A stretch of 64,000 nt of DNA from the NCBI RefSeq assembly GCF_001541345.2, contig NZ_LMVL02000003.1:806001-870000 (forward strand). Direction: 5' to 3'. This document shows positions 27,601 to 35,718 of the stretch, piece after piece (the stretch's first letter is position 1; each line of letters starts with the position of its first letter). The notes beneath the pieces are model-generated. The model saw nothing but the letters and a program-made list of their open reading frames with translations, searched no databases and was not told the origin of the DNA. The translations under genes and the position numbers were made by a program. Source of the DNA: Gillisella vitis (lineage in GTDB: Bacteria > Pseudomonadota > Alphaproteobacteria > Rhizobiales > Rhizobiaceae).

Positions 27601-28226
27601 ATATGTGCATCTACGGCATGGAAGGCCCGGGGGGCTACCAGCTGTTTGGCCGCACCATCCAGATGTGGAACACTTGGCGGCAAACGCCGGTCTTTACCCG
27701 CGACAAGCCCTGGCTGCTGGATTTCTTCGACCAGATCCGCTTCTTCCCCGTCAGCCACGATGAACTGATGGAGGCTCGCGCGGCCTTTCCGCATGGAGGC
27801 TATCCAATCCGCATTGAGGACGGCACATTTTCCTATGCAAGCTACGCGGCGGACCTGGCTAAAAATGCTGAAAGCATCGGCGCGTTCAAGCGTCAGCAAC
27901 AGGCAGCCTTCGAGGCGGAGCGTCAGCGCTGGAAGGACCAAGGCCTCGACAGCTTCACCGCCGATGAGGACGCGAGCCTCAGTGCTGGCGGCGATATTCC
28001 CGACAATTGTTTCGGCGTGGAAAGCGCCGTTCCCGGCAATCTCTGGAAAGTGCTGGTGGAGGAAGGCCAGTCCGTTGCCGCCGGCGAGACAATTGCCATC
28101 ATCGAATCGATGAAGATGGAGATCACGGTGACGGCCCATGCGCCGGGAATCCTGCGGGAGTTACGGGCCATTCCAGGAAAGACGATCAAAGCGGGCGACG
28201 TGATCGCCGTCCTGCAAAATCTCTGA
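24657..28226 (+). CDS. Biotin-dependent urea carboxylase family enzyme, probable guanidine carboxylase
   Basis: A 1189-residue multidomain carboxylase. Residues 1 to about 450 are the biotin carboxylase (KVLIANRGEIAVRI, HPGYGFLSEN, STAGGGGIGMQ). About 455-780 is the AHS2/KipA-like part, about 785-1000 the AHS1/KipI-like part, and the end is a biotinyl domain with Lys1153 in ESMKMEI as biotin site. Classical urea carboxylases have this layout; in operons with a guanidine riboswitch and DUF1989 pairs, the enzyme prefers guanidine. A single active-site residue distinguishes the two activities, which I cannot align here. Last gene of the operon. Confidence 0.93.
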   Translation: MFKKVLIANRGEIAVRIIKTLQRLGIASVAVYSDADRFALHVRLADEAIRLGPAAASESYLNVEAVIAACKETGAEAVHPGYGFLSENIGFAERLKAEGIAFIGPTPENIASFGLKHTARQLAADSGVPLLPGSGLLDSAEDALSAAELIGYPVMLKSTAGGGGIGMQLCHDAASLQAAFDTVQRTAKASFGDARVYLERFVSKARHVEVQIFGDGQGRVIALGERDCSLQRRNQKVIEETPAPGLSDAVRQRLHAAAVSLGRSVNYRSAGTVEFIYDPARQEFYFLEVNTRLQVEHPVTEAVFGIDLVEWMIRQAADGDVLTGHEHLVPKGAAIEARIYAEMPHADFRPSAGLLTEVVFPKTARVDGWIETGTEVTPYYDPMLAKLIVSGKDRDAAIAALQSALSATSISGIETNLDYLAAIAASDLFASGDVATTALKDFSFVPDVVEVIAPGAQSSLQELPGRLGLWHVGVPPSGPMDARSFRHANRLVGNGDDVAALELTVSGPVLKFFSNVTVALAGAEMAMTLDGAPVRHNTAFTVEPGQVLAIGGISGPGQRAYLAVSGGFAAPVVLGSRATFGLGQFGGNATGTLKAGHVLRLARRPQPIATPADAPPELTREWSVGVVYGPHGAPDFFLDSDIETLFSTDYEVHFNSARTGVRLIGPAPTWARQDGGEAGLHPSNLHDNPYAIGAIDFTGDMPIILGPDGPSLGGFVCPAVIAGDEQWKMGQFKPGDTIRFHPVARDGDIAAASGSVEHGVPPTPAQIRLSPDAGSPILSHNSNGPVSVTYRRQGDNNLLVEYGEMQLDIAIRMRVHLLMQAVKAAKLPGLIDLTPGIRSLQIHYDGASLSRTRLLGLLSEIEASLPPVEDVTVPSRTVYLPLSWNDPEAELAMRKYQELVRPNAPWCPSNIEFIRRINGLADEQAVKDTIFNARYLVMGLGDVYLGAPVATPLDPRHRLVTTKYNPARTWTPENAVGIGGAYMCIYGMEGPGGYQLFGRTIQMWNTWRQTPVFTRDKPWLLDFFDQIRFFPVSHDELMEARAAFPHGGYPIRIEDGTFSYASYAADLAKNAESIGAFKRQQQAAFEAERQRWKDQGLDSFTADEDASLSAGGDIPDNCFGVESAVPGNLWKVLVEEGQSVAAGETIAIIESMKMEITVTAHAPGILRELRAIPGKTIKAGDVIAVLQNL

Positions 28227-28250
28227 AATAGCCTGTCGAAACACCATAAA

Positions 28251-28293
28251 GACCGGATATCTGGAATGAAATTTCATTTATCCGGTCAAATTT
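28251..28293 (+). terminator. Probable terminator of guanidine operon
   Basis: GACCGGATA (28251-28259) pairs with TATCCGGTC (28279-28287), with GAAATTTC in the loop able to pair further, followed by AAATTTT. The U-tract is imperfect. Confidence 0.5.
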
Positions 28294-28428
28294 TCTACTA
28301 AAAAACCAGAGAATAGATGGAGCTTTCTCGTCCTCCGCCAGATTCGGACCGATAATCACCCATATCGGAATTGATCGACGCGGGATCGACATGTCCCGAT
28401 GTCCTGACAGTTACGGAAAGGATCAGCC

Positions 28429-29070
28429 ATACCAAGCCAGACCTGTAGCATCGATACCCTTGTCGTTCCGGGACTGAACGGTTCAGCCGCCGAGCATTGG
28501 CAGCAGCATTGGGTTGAAGACCAGCCCACCAGCATCATGGTCGAGCAGGACGATTGGGCGCATCCCGAGCTTGGTGCCTGGAAAGCCCGGCTGGAACAGC
28601 AGATTGCTTCGTGTAGGTCAGGCGCTTGGATCGTCGCCCATAGCATGGGCTGCCTTCTGACCGCCCAAATGGCCGATAGTCCGCTTCGCCATCTGATCCG
28701 TGGCGCGCTGCTGGTCGCACCCTGCGACCTGAAAACCGCCGAGAACCAACATCCCGATGTCATCCGTTTCGGTGACATGCCCTGCCAGCGCCTGCCCTTT
28801 CCCTCATTGATGATCGGCAGTAGTAACGATCCCTATATGGATACCGAAACCGTGCAGCGCACCGCGTCTTGCTGGGGCAGTCGGCTGGTCAATCTTGGCC
28901 CGGTCGGCCATATCAATCCGCAAAGCGGGTTTGGCCGGTGGAGCGAAGGCTATGCTCTTCTCTCGCAGCTGCAAACCACCGTTGAGGGCCGCCGCGCTAT
29001 TCAGCCAACACTTCCTGCGAGAACGGCACCAACAGCCGCAGCTGAGCCACACGTGCATTCGCACGCCTGA
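28429..29070 (+). CDS. RBBP9/YdeN-type alpha/beta hydrolase with apparent ATA start
   Basis: A serine-hydrolase-fold protein of the RBBP9/YdeN family. The nucleophile motif is AHSMG, and the family's C-terminal GHINPQSGFGRW is present. The first ATG in frame (28537) lies after the conserved first strand DTLVVPGLNGSAAEHWQQHW, so starting there would lose part of the fold. Upstream the frame is open back to a TGA at 28408, with no ATG, GTG or TTG. The only well placed codon is ATA at 28429, preceded by GGAAAGGA. Either a rare ATA start is used or the start codon has been lost. The C-terminal tail is histidine-bearing and low in conservation. Confidence 0.65.
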   Translation: MPSQTCSIDTLVVPGLNGSAAEHWQQHWVEDQPTSIMVEQDDWAHPELGAWKARLEQQIASCRSGAWIVAHSMGCLLTAQMADSPLRHLIRGALLVAPCDLKTAENQHPDVIRFGDMPCQRLPFPSLMIGSSNDPYMDTETVQRTASCWGSRLVNLGPVGHINPQSGFGRWSEGYALLSQLQTTVEGRRAIQPTLPARTAPTAAAEPHVHSHA

Positions 29071-29163
29071 ACATTACATACAATTTTTTCAACCTGCCTT
29101 TGCAAGCCGAGCCTTGATTAAGGCCCCGCCTCATGATCATCATCGGAAAACCTGGATATTCCG

Positions 29164-30102
29164 ATGACACCTGTCTCCGCCAATCTTTCCAATCCGTTGC
29201 GCGGCATGGCGCTGATGGCAGGCTGCATGCTTGTGCTGCCGGGCATGGATGCGATTGCCAAATACATGGCCAATATCGAAGCCATGTCGCCGGGGCAGAT
29301 CACCTTCTACCGTTTCTTTTTCCAGCTTGCCTGCACCCTGCCGTTTCTCATCGCATTACAAGGCAGCAAAGCCTTTACCGCCAAGCGGCCGTTTCTCAAC
29401 CTGCTGCGGGGCGCGTTGCATGGCGCGGCAAGCCTATGTTTTTTCGCCGCCGTCAAATATATGCCGCTCGCCGATGTGTTCGCAATCTATTTTGTCGAGC
29501 CGTTCATCCTGACAGCCCTCTCGGCGCTGTTTCTGGGCGACAAGGTCGGATGGCGGCGCTGGCTTGCCATTCTGATCGGCTTTGGCGGCGCGATGATCGT
29601 CATCCAGCCGAGCTGGGAGATTTTCGGCGCGACCTCGCTGCTGCCGGTGCTCTGCGCCTTCCTGTTTGCGCTGTATATGTTTCTCAACCGTGCCATCGGC
29701 AATGCCGATTCGCCAATGACCATGCAGACCATGTCGGGCGTCGGTGGCACAGTTTTCATGGGCTGCGCGATGCTGATTGGTCAATCCGCAGGCAGTGCCG
29801 ATTTTATTCCGTCGCTTCCCACCAGCATGACCGGTCTGCTGCTGCTGGTCCTGCTCGGTGTTCTCTCCGGCCACATACACCTTCTCGTGGTGAAGGCCTT
29901 TCGCATGGCACCGCTTTCCGTGCTCGCACCGTTCCAATATTTCGAGATCATTGCGGCGACTATTCTCGGCTATGTGCTGTTTGATGATTTTCCGTCGCCG
30001 TCGAAATGGCTGGGCATTGGCATCATCGTCGCCTCCGGCCTGTTCATTCTATGGCGCGAACACCGCAGCGCCTCTGCCGACAAGGCCCTGGCTGCGACCT
30101 GA
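29164..30102 (+). CDS. DMT-superfamily (EamA) transporter
   Basis: A 312-residue inner-membrane protein with about ten membrane segments in two EamA repeats, the RhaT/RarD-like metabolite exporter fold. The first repeat ends near GAMIVIQPSWEIFG (about 140-150), and the second spans the rest to SGLFILWREH. Substrates in this superfamily range from amino acids to nucleosides and cannot be read from sequence. It seems to have its own promoter in the 90 bases after the preceding hydrolase gene. Confidence 0.85.
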   Translation: MTPVSANLSNPLRGMALMAGCMLVLPGMDAIAKYMANIEAMSPGQITFYRFFFQLACTLPFLIALQGSKAFTAKRPFLNLLRGALHGAASLCFFAAVKYMPLADVFAIYFVEPFILTALSALFLGDKVGWRRWLAILIGFGGAMIVIQPSWEIFGATSLLPVLCAFLFALYMFLNRAIGNADSPMTMQTMSGVGGTVFMGCAMLIGQSAGSADFIPSLPTSMTGLLLLVLLGVLSGHIHLLVVKAFRMAPLSVLAPFQYFEIIAATILGYVLFDDFPSPSKWLGIGIIVASGLFILWREHRSASADKALAAT

Positions 30103-30303
30103 ATACACCCAAAAAAGAGCAAATCCATATTCATTCTTCTGGCGGGCGAAACCAGGGCATTTTGAGTGGTTATCCGCAGCGCAGCGCATATAACGTATCG
30201 TTTCAGCGCATTGTAACCTTTTGTAAACTCCGTTCGTTATGGCGAAAGAAAGAATTGGCATTTAGATCAATCTACGGTTTCATGATGAAACGAGGTTTCG
30301 ACT

Positions 30304-30837
30304 ATGAGGGAATTTCGTCTCTCGTTTCCGGCATGTGTTATCGCCGGAAAACAGAGATTGGACCACCATGACGTGGTTCTTCTCCAGACATATGGCCTAC
30401 CACATGGGGTTTGCAGCCATGAGGACGCAATGACGCTTCTGGTGCTGAACGGATGCTGTCCCGATAAATGCGCTGAATGGCAGGGCTACTTTATCGATTC
30501 CATGGCTTGCTACATTTTGCGCAAACAGCCGCCGGAAAACCGCATCGACCGATATAAGCTGCAATGGCTGATCAACACCTTCACCACCGATGGCAAGCCA
30601 AACTCGCCAATCGAACAGCGGCTTTTGCAACAGATTTCCATGATGATGGCAGATTTGCAGAGTGAGTCCGTCCAGACGCCCGACGTGGATGGTGTCAATG
30701 AAAAGACGGTCGTGAGCCGCGTTCATCCGCTGAAAAGACAGGGAAGAGAGCTGCGCAGCCGTTCCGCAAACCGCGGCCACAAAGAGGAAAAGACCTTGCC
30801 TATTCAGCAACGCAAAAAACGATTTGCGCTGGGCTGA
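30304..30837 (+). CDS. Conserved hypothetical protein (rhizobial)
   Basis: A 177-residue soluble protein that I do not recognise as a named domain. The first 115 residues look structured: LDHHDVVLLQTYGLPHG, SHEDAMTLLVLNGCC, EWQGYFIDSMACYILRKQPPENRIDRYKLQWLINTF. The pattern of acidic, tryptophan and DG-containing helices recalls uncharacterised proteins common in Rhizobiales. The C-terminal 60 residues are basic and low-complexity (RQGRELRSRSANRGHKEEK). GAGG lies eight bases before the ATG. It stands alone ahead of adhC on the same strand. Confidence 0.6.
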   Translation: MREFRLSFPACVIAGKQRLDHHDVVLLQTYGLPHGVCSHEDAMTLLVLNGCCPDKCAEWQGYFIDSMACYILRKQPPENRIDRYKLQWLINTFTTDGKPNSPIEQRLLQQISMMMADLQSESVQTPDVDGVNEKTVVSRVHPLKRQGRELRSRSANRGHKEEKTLPIQQRKKRFALG

Positions 30838-30924
30838 GTTTTGAGAAAAACCCCTTCCGGACCTTGAGGCTTTGCGCAAGTCAGTGCAAAACTCCGCCGA
30901 CAAGAAACCAAGGGAGACTTCTTA

Positions 30925-32052
30925 ATGGATGTTCGTGCCGCCGTTGCCACCCAGGCAGGCAAGCCGCTTGAAATCATGACCGTGCAGTTGGAAGGCCCAA
31001 AGGCCGGCGAAGTGCTGGTTGAAGTCAAGGCCACAGGCATCTGCCATACCGATGATTTCACCTTGTCCGGCGCCGATCCGGAAGGCCTGTTTCCGGCCAT
31101 TCTCGGCCATGAAGGGGCTGGCATCGTCGTCGATGTCGGGCCGGGCGTCACCTCGCTGAAAAAGGGCGATCACGTCATTCCGCTGTACACGCCCGAATGC
31201 CGCGAATGCTATTCCTGCCTGTCACGCAAGACCAATCTGTGTACCGCCATCCGCTCGACCCAGGGCCAGGGCCTCATGCCGGATGGCACCTCACGCTTTT
31301 CCATCGGCAAGGACAAGATCCATCATTACATGGGTTGCTCGACCTTCGCCAATTTCACCGTTCTGCCAGAAATCGCGCTCGCCAAGGTCAATCCTGACGC
31401 GCCCTTCGACAAGATCTGCTATATCGGCTGCGGCGTCACGACAGGCATCGGTGCTGTCATCAACACCGCCAAGGTGGAAATCGGCGCAACCGCCATCGTT
31501 TTTGGCCTAGGCGGCATTGGTCTCAACGTGCTTCAGGGCCTGCGTCTTGCCGGCGCCGACATGATCATTGGTGTCGATATCAACAATGACCGCAAGGCCT
31601 GGGGCGAAAAATTCGGCATGACGCATTTCGTCAATCCGACCGAAGTCGATGGCGACATCGTGGCCTATCTGGTCAACCTGACGAAGCGCAATGGCGACCT
31701 GATCGGTGGCGCCGACTACACATTCGACTGCACCGGCAATACCAAGGTCATGCGCCAGGCGCTGGAATCCTCGCATCGCGGCTGGGGCAAATCGATCATC
31801 ATTGGCGTGGCGGGTGCAGGCCAGGAAATCTCCACCCGTCCGTTCCAGCTGGTCACCGGTCGCAACTGGATGGGGACCGCCTTTGGCGGCGCGCGTGGGC
31901 GTACCGACGTGCCGAAGATTGTAGAATGGTACATGGAGGGCAAGATCCTGATCGACCCGATGATCACCCACACCATGCCGCTCGAGGACATCAACAAGGG
32001 CTTCGAGCTGATGCATTCCGGCGAAAGCATCCGCAGCGTGGTTCTGTATTGA
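30925..32052 (+). CDS. adhC: S-(hydroxymethyl)glutathione dehydrogenase / class III alcohol dehydrogenase
   Basis: The NAD-dependent zinc enzyme that oxidises S-hydroxymethylglutathione, the adduct of formaldehyde and glutathione; class III enzymes also reduce S-nitrosoglutathione. At 375 residues it is full length. Catalytic zinc ligands lie in GICHTD and GHEGAGIV, the structural zinc cysteines in [17 protein letters not shown], and the NAD fold is [18 protein letters not shown] precedes the ATG. The partner enzyme, S-formylglutathione hydrolase, is three genes downstream on the same strand. The stop codon overlaps the next start. Confidence 0.96.
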   Translation: MDVRAAVATQAGKPLEIMTVQLEGPKAGEVLVEVKATGICHTDDFTLSGADPEGLFPAILGHEGAGIVVDVGPGVTSLKKGDHVIPLYTPECRECYSCLSRKTNLCTAIRSTQGQGLMPDGTSRFSIGKDKIHHYMGCSTFANFTVLPEIALAKVNPDAPFDKICYIGCGVTTGIGAVINTAKVEIGATAIVFGLGGIGLNVLQGLRLAGADMIIGVDINNDRKAWGEKFGMTHFVNPTEVDGDIVAYLVNLTKRNGDLIGGADYTFDCTGNTKVMRQALESSHRGWGKSIIIGVAGAGQEISTRPFQLVTGRNWMGTAFGGARGRTDVPKIVEWYMEGKILIDPMITHTMPLEDINKGFELMHSGESIRSVVLY

Positions 32053-32525
32053 TGGCAAATATGCCTTATCGGGTTGACGTGCGGAGACTGGATGAATTCT
32101 CCGCACGGGACCTTTATGACCTCCTGAAATTGCGCGTCGACGTCTTTGTCGTCGAGCAGAAATGCCCTTATCCCGAGCTTGATGGCAAGGATATAGATGC
32201 CCTGCATTTGCGGCTGGCAGACGGGGACGATCTCATCGCAAGCGCTCGGATTTTAACGCCGGAGGAGCCTTCCTCCTCCGTCAAGATCGGGCGCGTCGTC
32301 GTCTCGCCTTCGCATCGCGGCAAGCGGCTTGGCGATGCCTTGATGCGCGAAGCCATTGCGGCCTGTGAACAGCGTTTTCCATCAAGTCCGATAGAACTTT
32401 CCGCCCAAAGCCATCTGCAACTTTTCTATCAGTCCTTTGGTTTTCTTCCGGTCTCGGCGGAATACCTGGAAGACGGCATTGCCCATGTCGATATGGTCCG
32501 TGCCGTCTCCATTGGGAGGGCCTGA
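32052..32525 (+). CDS. GNAT acetyltransferase, ElaA family
   Basis: A 157-residue GNAT N-acetyltransferase resembling ElaA. The N-terminus has LYDLLKLRVDVFVVEQKCPYPELDGKD, the acetyl-CoA loop is RVVVSPSHRGKRLGDALM, and the C-terminus carries ELSAQSHLQLFYQSFGF. The acceptor is unknown. Its ATG overlaps the adhC stop (TGATG), so translation is coupled to the formaldehyde dehydrogenase. Confidence 0.88.
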   Translation: MANMPYRVDVRRLDEFSARDLYDLLKLRVDVFVVEQKCPYPELDGKDIDALHLRLADGDDLIASARILTPEEPSSSVKIGRVVVSPSHRGKRLGDALMREAIAACEQRFPSSPIELSAQSHLQLFYQSFGFLPVSAEYLEDGIAHVDMVRAVSIGRA

Positions 32526-32530
32526 AACCA

Positions 32531-32995
32531 ATGATCTATGTGGATGCCGATGCCTGCCCGGTGAAAGCCGAGGTGCTGAAAGTGGCCGAACGCCACGACA
32601 TGCCAGTGACCTTCGTTGCCAATTCCGGCCTGCGTCCTTCGCGTGACCCGATGGTGACGAATGTTATCGTCTCCAATGGTTTTGATGCCGCTGACGACTG
32701 GATCGCCGAACGGGCTGGACCAGGCGATATCGTCATTACCGCCGATGTGCCGCTGGCGGGGCGCTGCGTCGCGGCGGGTGCTTTCGTCACCGGGCCGACC
32801 GGACGGATGTTCGATGAGACCAATATCGGCATGGCAACCGCCATGCGCGATCTCGGCGCCCATTTGCGCGAGACAGGCGAAAGCAAAGGCTATAACCGCG
32901 CCTTCAGCCCCCGCGACCGCTCGCAGTTTCTGGAAACACTGGATAGGCTTTGCCGCCGCTGCAAATCCTTCCGTCAGGACACACCCCCATTATGA
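32531..32995 (+). CDS. YaiI/YqxD (DUF188) family protein
   Basis: A 154-residue protein of the DUF188 family, a PIN-like fold with probable nuclease character but no proven activity. Family signatures are MIYVDADACPVKAEV at the start, GDIVITADVPLA in the middle and the FSPRDRSQFLETLDRL C-terminus. The aspartates of the first two motifs would form the metal site. It follows the ElaA-like gene after five bases and overlaps the start of the next gene by four bases, so it belongs to the adhC-fghA unit. Confidence 0.88.
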   Translation: MIYVDADACPVKAEVLKVAERHDMPVTFVANSGLRPSRDPMVTNVIVSNGFDAADDWIAERAGPGDIVITADVPLAGRCVAAGAFVTGPTGRMFDETNIGMATAMRDLGAHLRETGESKGYNRAFSPRDRSQFLETLDRLCRRCKSFRQDTPPL

Positions 32996-33663
32996 CCTCG
33001 AAGAAAAAGCCTCGTTTCTATGCATTGAGACGCCACAGGCACAGCCCGTTCTATGCGTCCGGTCTCCTCGGCCTTTTGACTTTGCCGGTCTTTCTGTGGA
33101 TCCGCCCTGCCTTGGCCGTCGAGTCTTCGGCCATCGTGTTTTTCGTGCTCTATGTCGCGTTGATGATCAAACGCATGCCTGGCATCACCGCCGAGCGCCT
33201 GAAAAACAGCCCGCAACGCGACGATGCCCCGACCATCGTCATCCCGCTGGTCAGCCTGCTGGCGGTGGTGGCTGCGGTCGCCGCTTTGTTCAATGCCTTG
33301 AACCGGGCCGGTTCTCCCAGCCTGCTGGAAGTGTCGCTGGCGTTTGTGTCGGTCATCAGCGGCTGGTTCACCATCCATACGATGTTTGCCATGCATTACG
33401 CCCATGACTACTGGCGACATCTGACGGATGTACCCGACACCGGCCCCTCCGGCGGCCTGGACTTTCCCGACACGCCGGAGCCGGGCGGCTATGAATTTCT
33501 GTATTTCGCCTTCGTCATCGGCATGACCGCCCAAACCTCCGATGTCGCCATCACCAGCACGGCCATGCGGCGGCTGAACCTCGCCCATTCTATCGTCTCG
33601 TTCTTCTTCAACACAATCCTGGTCGCGGCAGCCGTCAACGCCGTCGTCTCGATAGCCAATTGA
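32992..33663 (+). CDS. DUF1345 integral membrane protein
   Basis: A 223-residue inner-membrane protein with about five hydrophobic segments, of the DUF1345 family; function unknown. The conserved YAHDYW and the MTAQTSDVAITSTAMRR segment match the family. The ATG at 32992 overlaps the yaiI-type stop as ATGA; the longer in-frame reading from 32950 lies wholly inside that gene. Nineteen bases separate it from fghA. Confidence 0.85.
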   Translation: MTSKKKPRFYALRRHRHSPFYASGLLGLLTLPVFLWIRPALAVESSAIVFFVLYVALMIKRMPGITAERLKNSPQRDDAPTIVIPLVSLLAVVAAVAALFNALNRAGSPSLLEVSLAFVSVISGWFTIHTMFAMHYAHDYWRHLTDVPDTGPSGGLDFPDTPEPGGYEFLYFAFVIGMTAQTSDVAITSTAMRRLNLAHSIVSFFFNTILVAAAVNAVVSIAN

Positions 33664-33682
33664 TCAGCAGGAGCCAAATTTC

Positions 33683-34516
33683 ATGAATATCCTGTCGCAA
33701 AACACAGCATTTGGCGGCATGCAGGGCGTGTTTTCGCACCAGTCTGATGTCACAGGCTGCGAAATGACCTTCGCGGTCTTCGTGCCACCCCAGGCCATCA
33801 CAGAAAAGCGCCCGGTGCTCTGGTATCTGTCCGGCCTGACCTGCAGCCATGCCAATGTGATGGAAAAGGGTGAGTACCGCCGGTTGGCCGCAGAACTCGG
33901 CTTGATCGTCGTCTGCCCCGATACCAGCCCGCGCGGCAATGACGTGCCGGATGAGCTGACCAACTGGAAGATGGGCAAGGGTGCTGCTATGTATCTGAAT
34001 GCCACCGAAACGCCGTGGGCCGAACATTTCCAGATGTACAGCTACATCACAGAGGAATTGCCCGCGCTGATTGCTGAACAGTTCCGCGCTGACATGAGCC
34101 GCCAGGGCATTTTCGGCCATTCGATGGGCGGCCATGGCGCATTGACCATCGCGCTGAAACATCCCGACCGCTTCAAGAGCTGCTCTGCTTTTGCCCCAAT
34201 TGTCAGCCCGCTGAAAGCTGACTGGACGCAGGACGCTTTTGAGAAATATCTCGGTCCAGACCGTGCCCTCTGGCGTCAGTATGATGCCTGCGCTCTGATC
34301 GAGGATGGAGCGCGCTTTCCGGAATTCCTGGTGGACCAGGGCAAGGCCGATAGTTTCCTCGAAACCGGGCTACAGCCCTGGCTGCTGGAAGAGGCGGTGA
34401 AAAATACCGATATCGGCCTGACGCTGCGGCTGCACGAGCGCTACGACCATTCCTATTATTTCATCTCGACATTTATGGAAGACCATCTGCGCTGGCATGG
34501 CGAGCGGCTAGGCTAA
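33683..34516 (+). CDS. fghA: S-formylglutathione hydrolase
   Basis: An esterase-fold enzyme that hydrolyses S-formylglutathione to formate and glutathione, completing the formaldehyde detoxification begun by adhC. At 277 residues it is normal length. The nucleophile is Ser147 in GHSMGGHGALT; the acid and base are expected in LVDQGKADSF and HERYDHSYYF. LSGLTCSHANVMEK is the family's oxyanion region. AGGAG precedes the ATG. Its stop lies only three bases from the stop of convergent lpxB. Confidence 0.95.
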   Translation: MNILSQNTAFGGMQGVFSHQSDVTGCEMTFAVFVPPQAITEKRPVLWYLSGLTCSHANVMEKGEYRRLAAELGLIVVCPDTSPRGNDVPDELTNWKMGKGAAMYLNATETPWAEHFQMYSYITEELPALIAEQFRADMSRQGIFGHSMGGHGALTIALKHPDRFKSCSAFAPIVSPLKADWTQDAFEKYLGPDRALWRQYDACALIEDGARFPEFLVDQGKADSFLETGLQPWLLEEAVKNTDIGLTLRLHERYDHSYYFISTFMEDHLRWHGERLG

Positions 34517-34519
34517 CAC

Positions 34520-35695
34520 TCAGATAATTGAGCGGGTCTTCAAAAGATCCAGCACGATCTTCGCCCCCGCCTCTCCGGCGGGGATTTCCGTCTGCATTTT
34601 CTGCCAGACCAGATCGAAGCCCTCCACCATGGCTTGACGCTCTCGCGTGTCGGTAGACAGGCGCTCCATCCAGCGGGCCAGCGATGCACCGCGCAATTGC
34701 TCGTTCAGATATTCCGGCACCACGACATAATCGGCAATGATGCTTGGCAAGGCACCGGTCCAGGTCTTGATCCGGCTGTGCAGCAGCTTGATCAACCAAT
34801 CGGTCTTGTAGGTCGAGACAACAGGCACGCCAGCCAGGCAAAGCTCCAGCAGCACCGTACCTGAAGCAGCAATGGCCGCATCCGCCTCAGCAAAGGCTCG
34901 CCACTTGGCGTCCTCCCCAACAACCACGTCAGGCTTTTCTTCCCAATTGGCTACAGCTTCACGCACCTGACGCTCCCGCCGTGGCACGGTCGGCAGCACA
35001 AACCGCGTCGGCCCGTTGCGCTCAACGAAAATCCGGGCTGCATCCCGAAACACCGGCGCCAATGCTGAGACTTCCGCGCCGCGCGACCCCGGCAGCAGCA
35101 TGATGGTTTTCGGCTCCTCTGCGGCGGCGAGCGGACGCAGCAGCCGGTCTGCCCGACAGACGAGCATAGCGGGACTAGTGACCAGTCGATGACCGACAAA
35201 ATGCGTTTCCGGCCCGCCAAGTCGCTGCATCACGGCTGGCTCGAACGGCAGGACGGCCAGAACGCTATCGACATAGGCCAGCATGGCCTTGGCCCGATAT
35301 TCCTTCCATGCCCAGACACTCGGGCAGACATAATTGACCACCGGCATTGTCGGGCAGGCCGCCCTCACCTTTTTCGCCACGCGATGGGTAAAATCCGGGC
35401 TGTCGACGATCAGCAGCAAATCTGGCTTGGCTGACACAATCGCTTTGGCGGTCCTGCCGATCAATGTCAGGAAACGCGGCAGCTTTGCCAGGACCTGGGT
35501 AATGCCCATGACCGACAATTCCGAAAAATCAAACAGTGAGGTCAGGCCCTGGGATTCAAGTGCCGGTCCACCGACGCCGATAAGCGTGATCTCCCCATCA
35601 TAGCGCTGCTTCAGCGCCGCAATCAGGTCAGCACCCAGCAAATCGCCGGAGACTTCACCGGCAATGACCGCGATCTTCAGTGGCCGGTTTTCCAT
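34520..35695 (-). CDS. lpxB: Lipid-A-disaccharide synthase
   Basis: A GT19 peripheral membrane glycosyltransferase that joins UDP-2,3-diacylglucosamine and lipid X into the lipid A disaccharide. At 391 residues it is normal length. The N-terminus KIAVIAGEVSGDLLGADLI, the LLIVDSPDFTHRVAKKV segment and YVCPSVWAWKEYRAK are diagnostic, and the donor site includes AIAASGTVLLELCLAGVPVV. It is the last gene of the long rpsB-to-lpxB block and the 3' partner of lpxI, separated from it by a 45-base gap holding a repeat. Confidence 0.96.
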   Translation of the reverse strand: MENRPLKIAVIAGEVSGDLLGADLIAALKQRYDGEITLIGVGGPALESQGLTSLFDFSELSVMGITQVLAKLPRFLTLIGRTAKAIVSAKPDLLLIVDSPDFTHRVAKKVRAACPTMPVVNYVCPSVWAWKEYRAKAMLAYVDSVLAVLPFEPAVMQRLGGPETHFVGHRLVTSPAMLVCRADRLLRPLAAAEEPKTIMLLPGSRGAEVSALAPVFRDAARIFVERNGPTRFVLPTVPRRERQVREAVANWEEKPDVVVGEDAKWRAFAEADAAIAASGTVLLELCLAGVPVVSTYKTDWLIKLLHSRIKTWTGALPSIIADYVVVPEYLNEQLRGASLARWMERLSTDTRERQAMVEGFDLVWQKMQTEIPAGEAGAKIVLDLLKTRSII

Positions 35696-35718
35696 GATCC
35701 ATCTCCCTCAGGCCAGGC

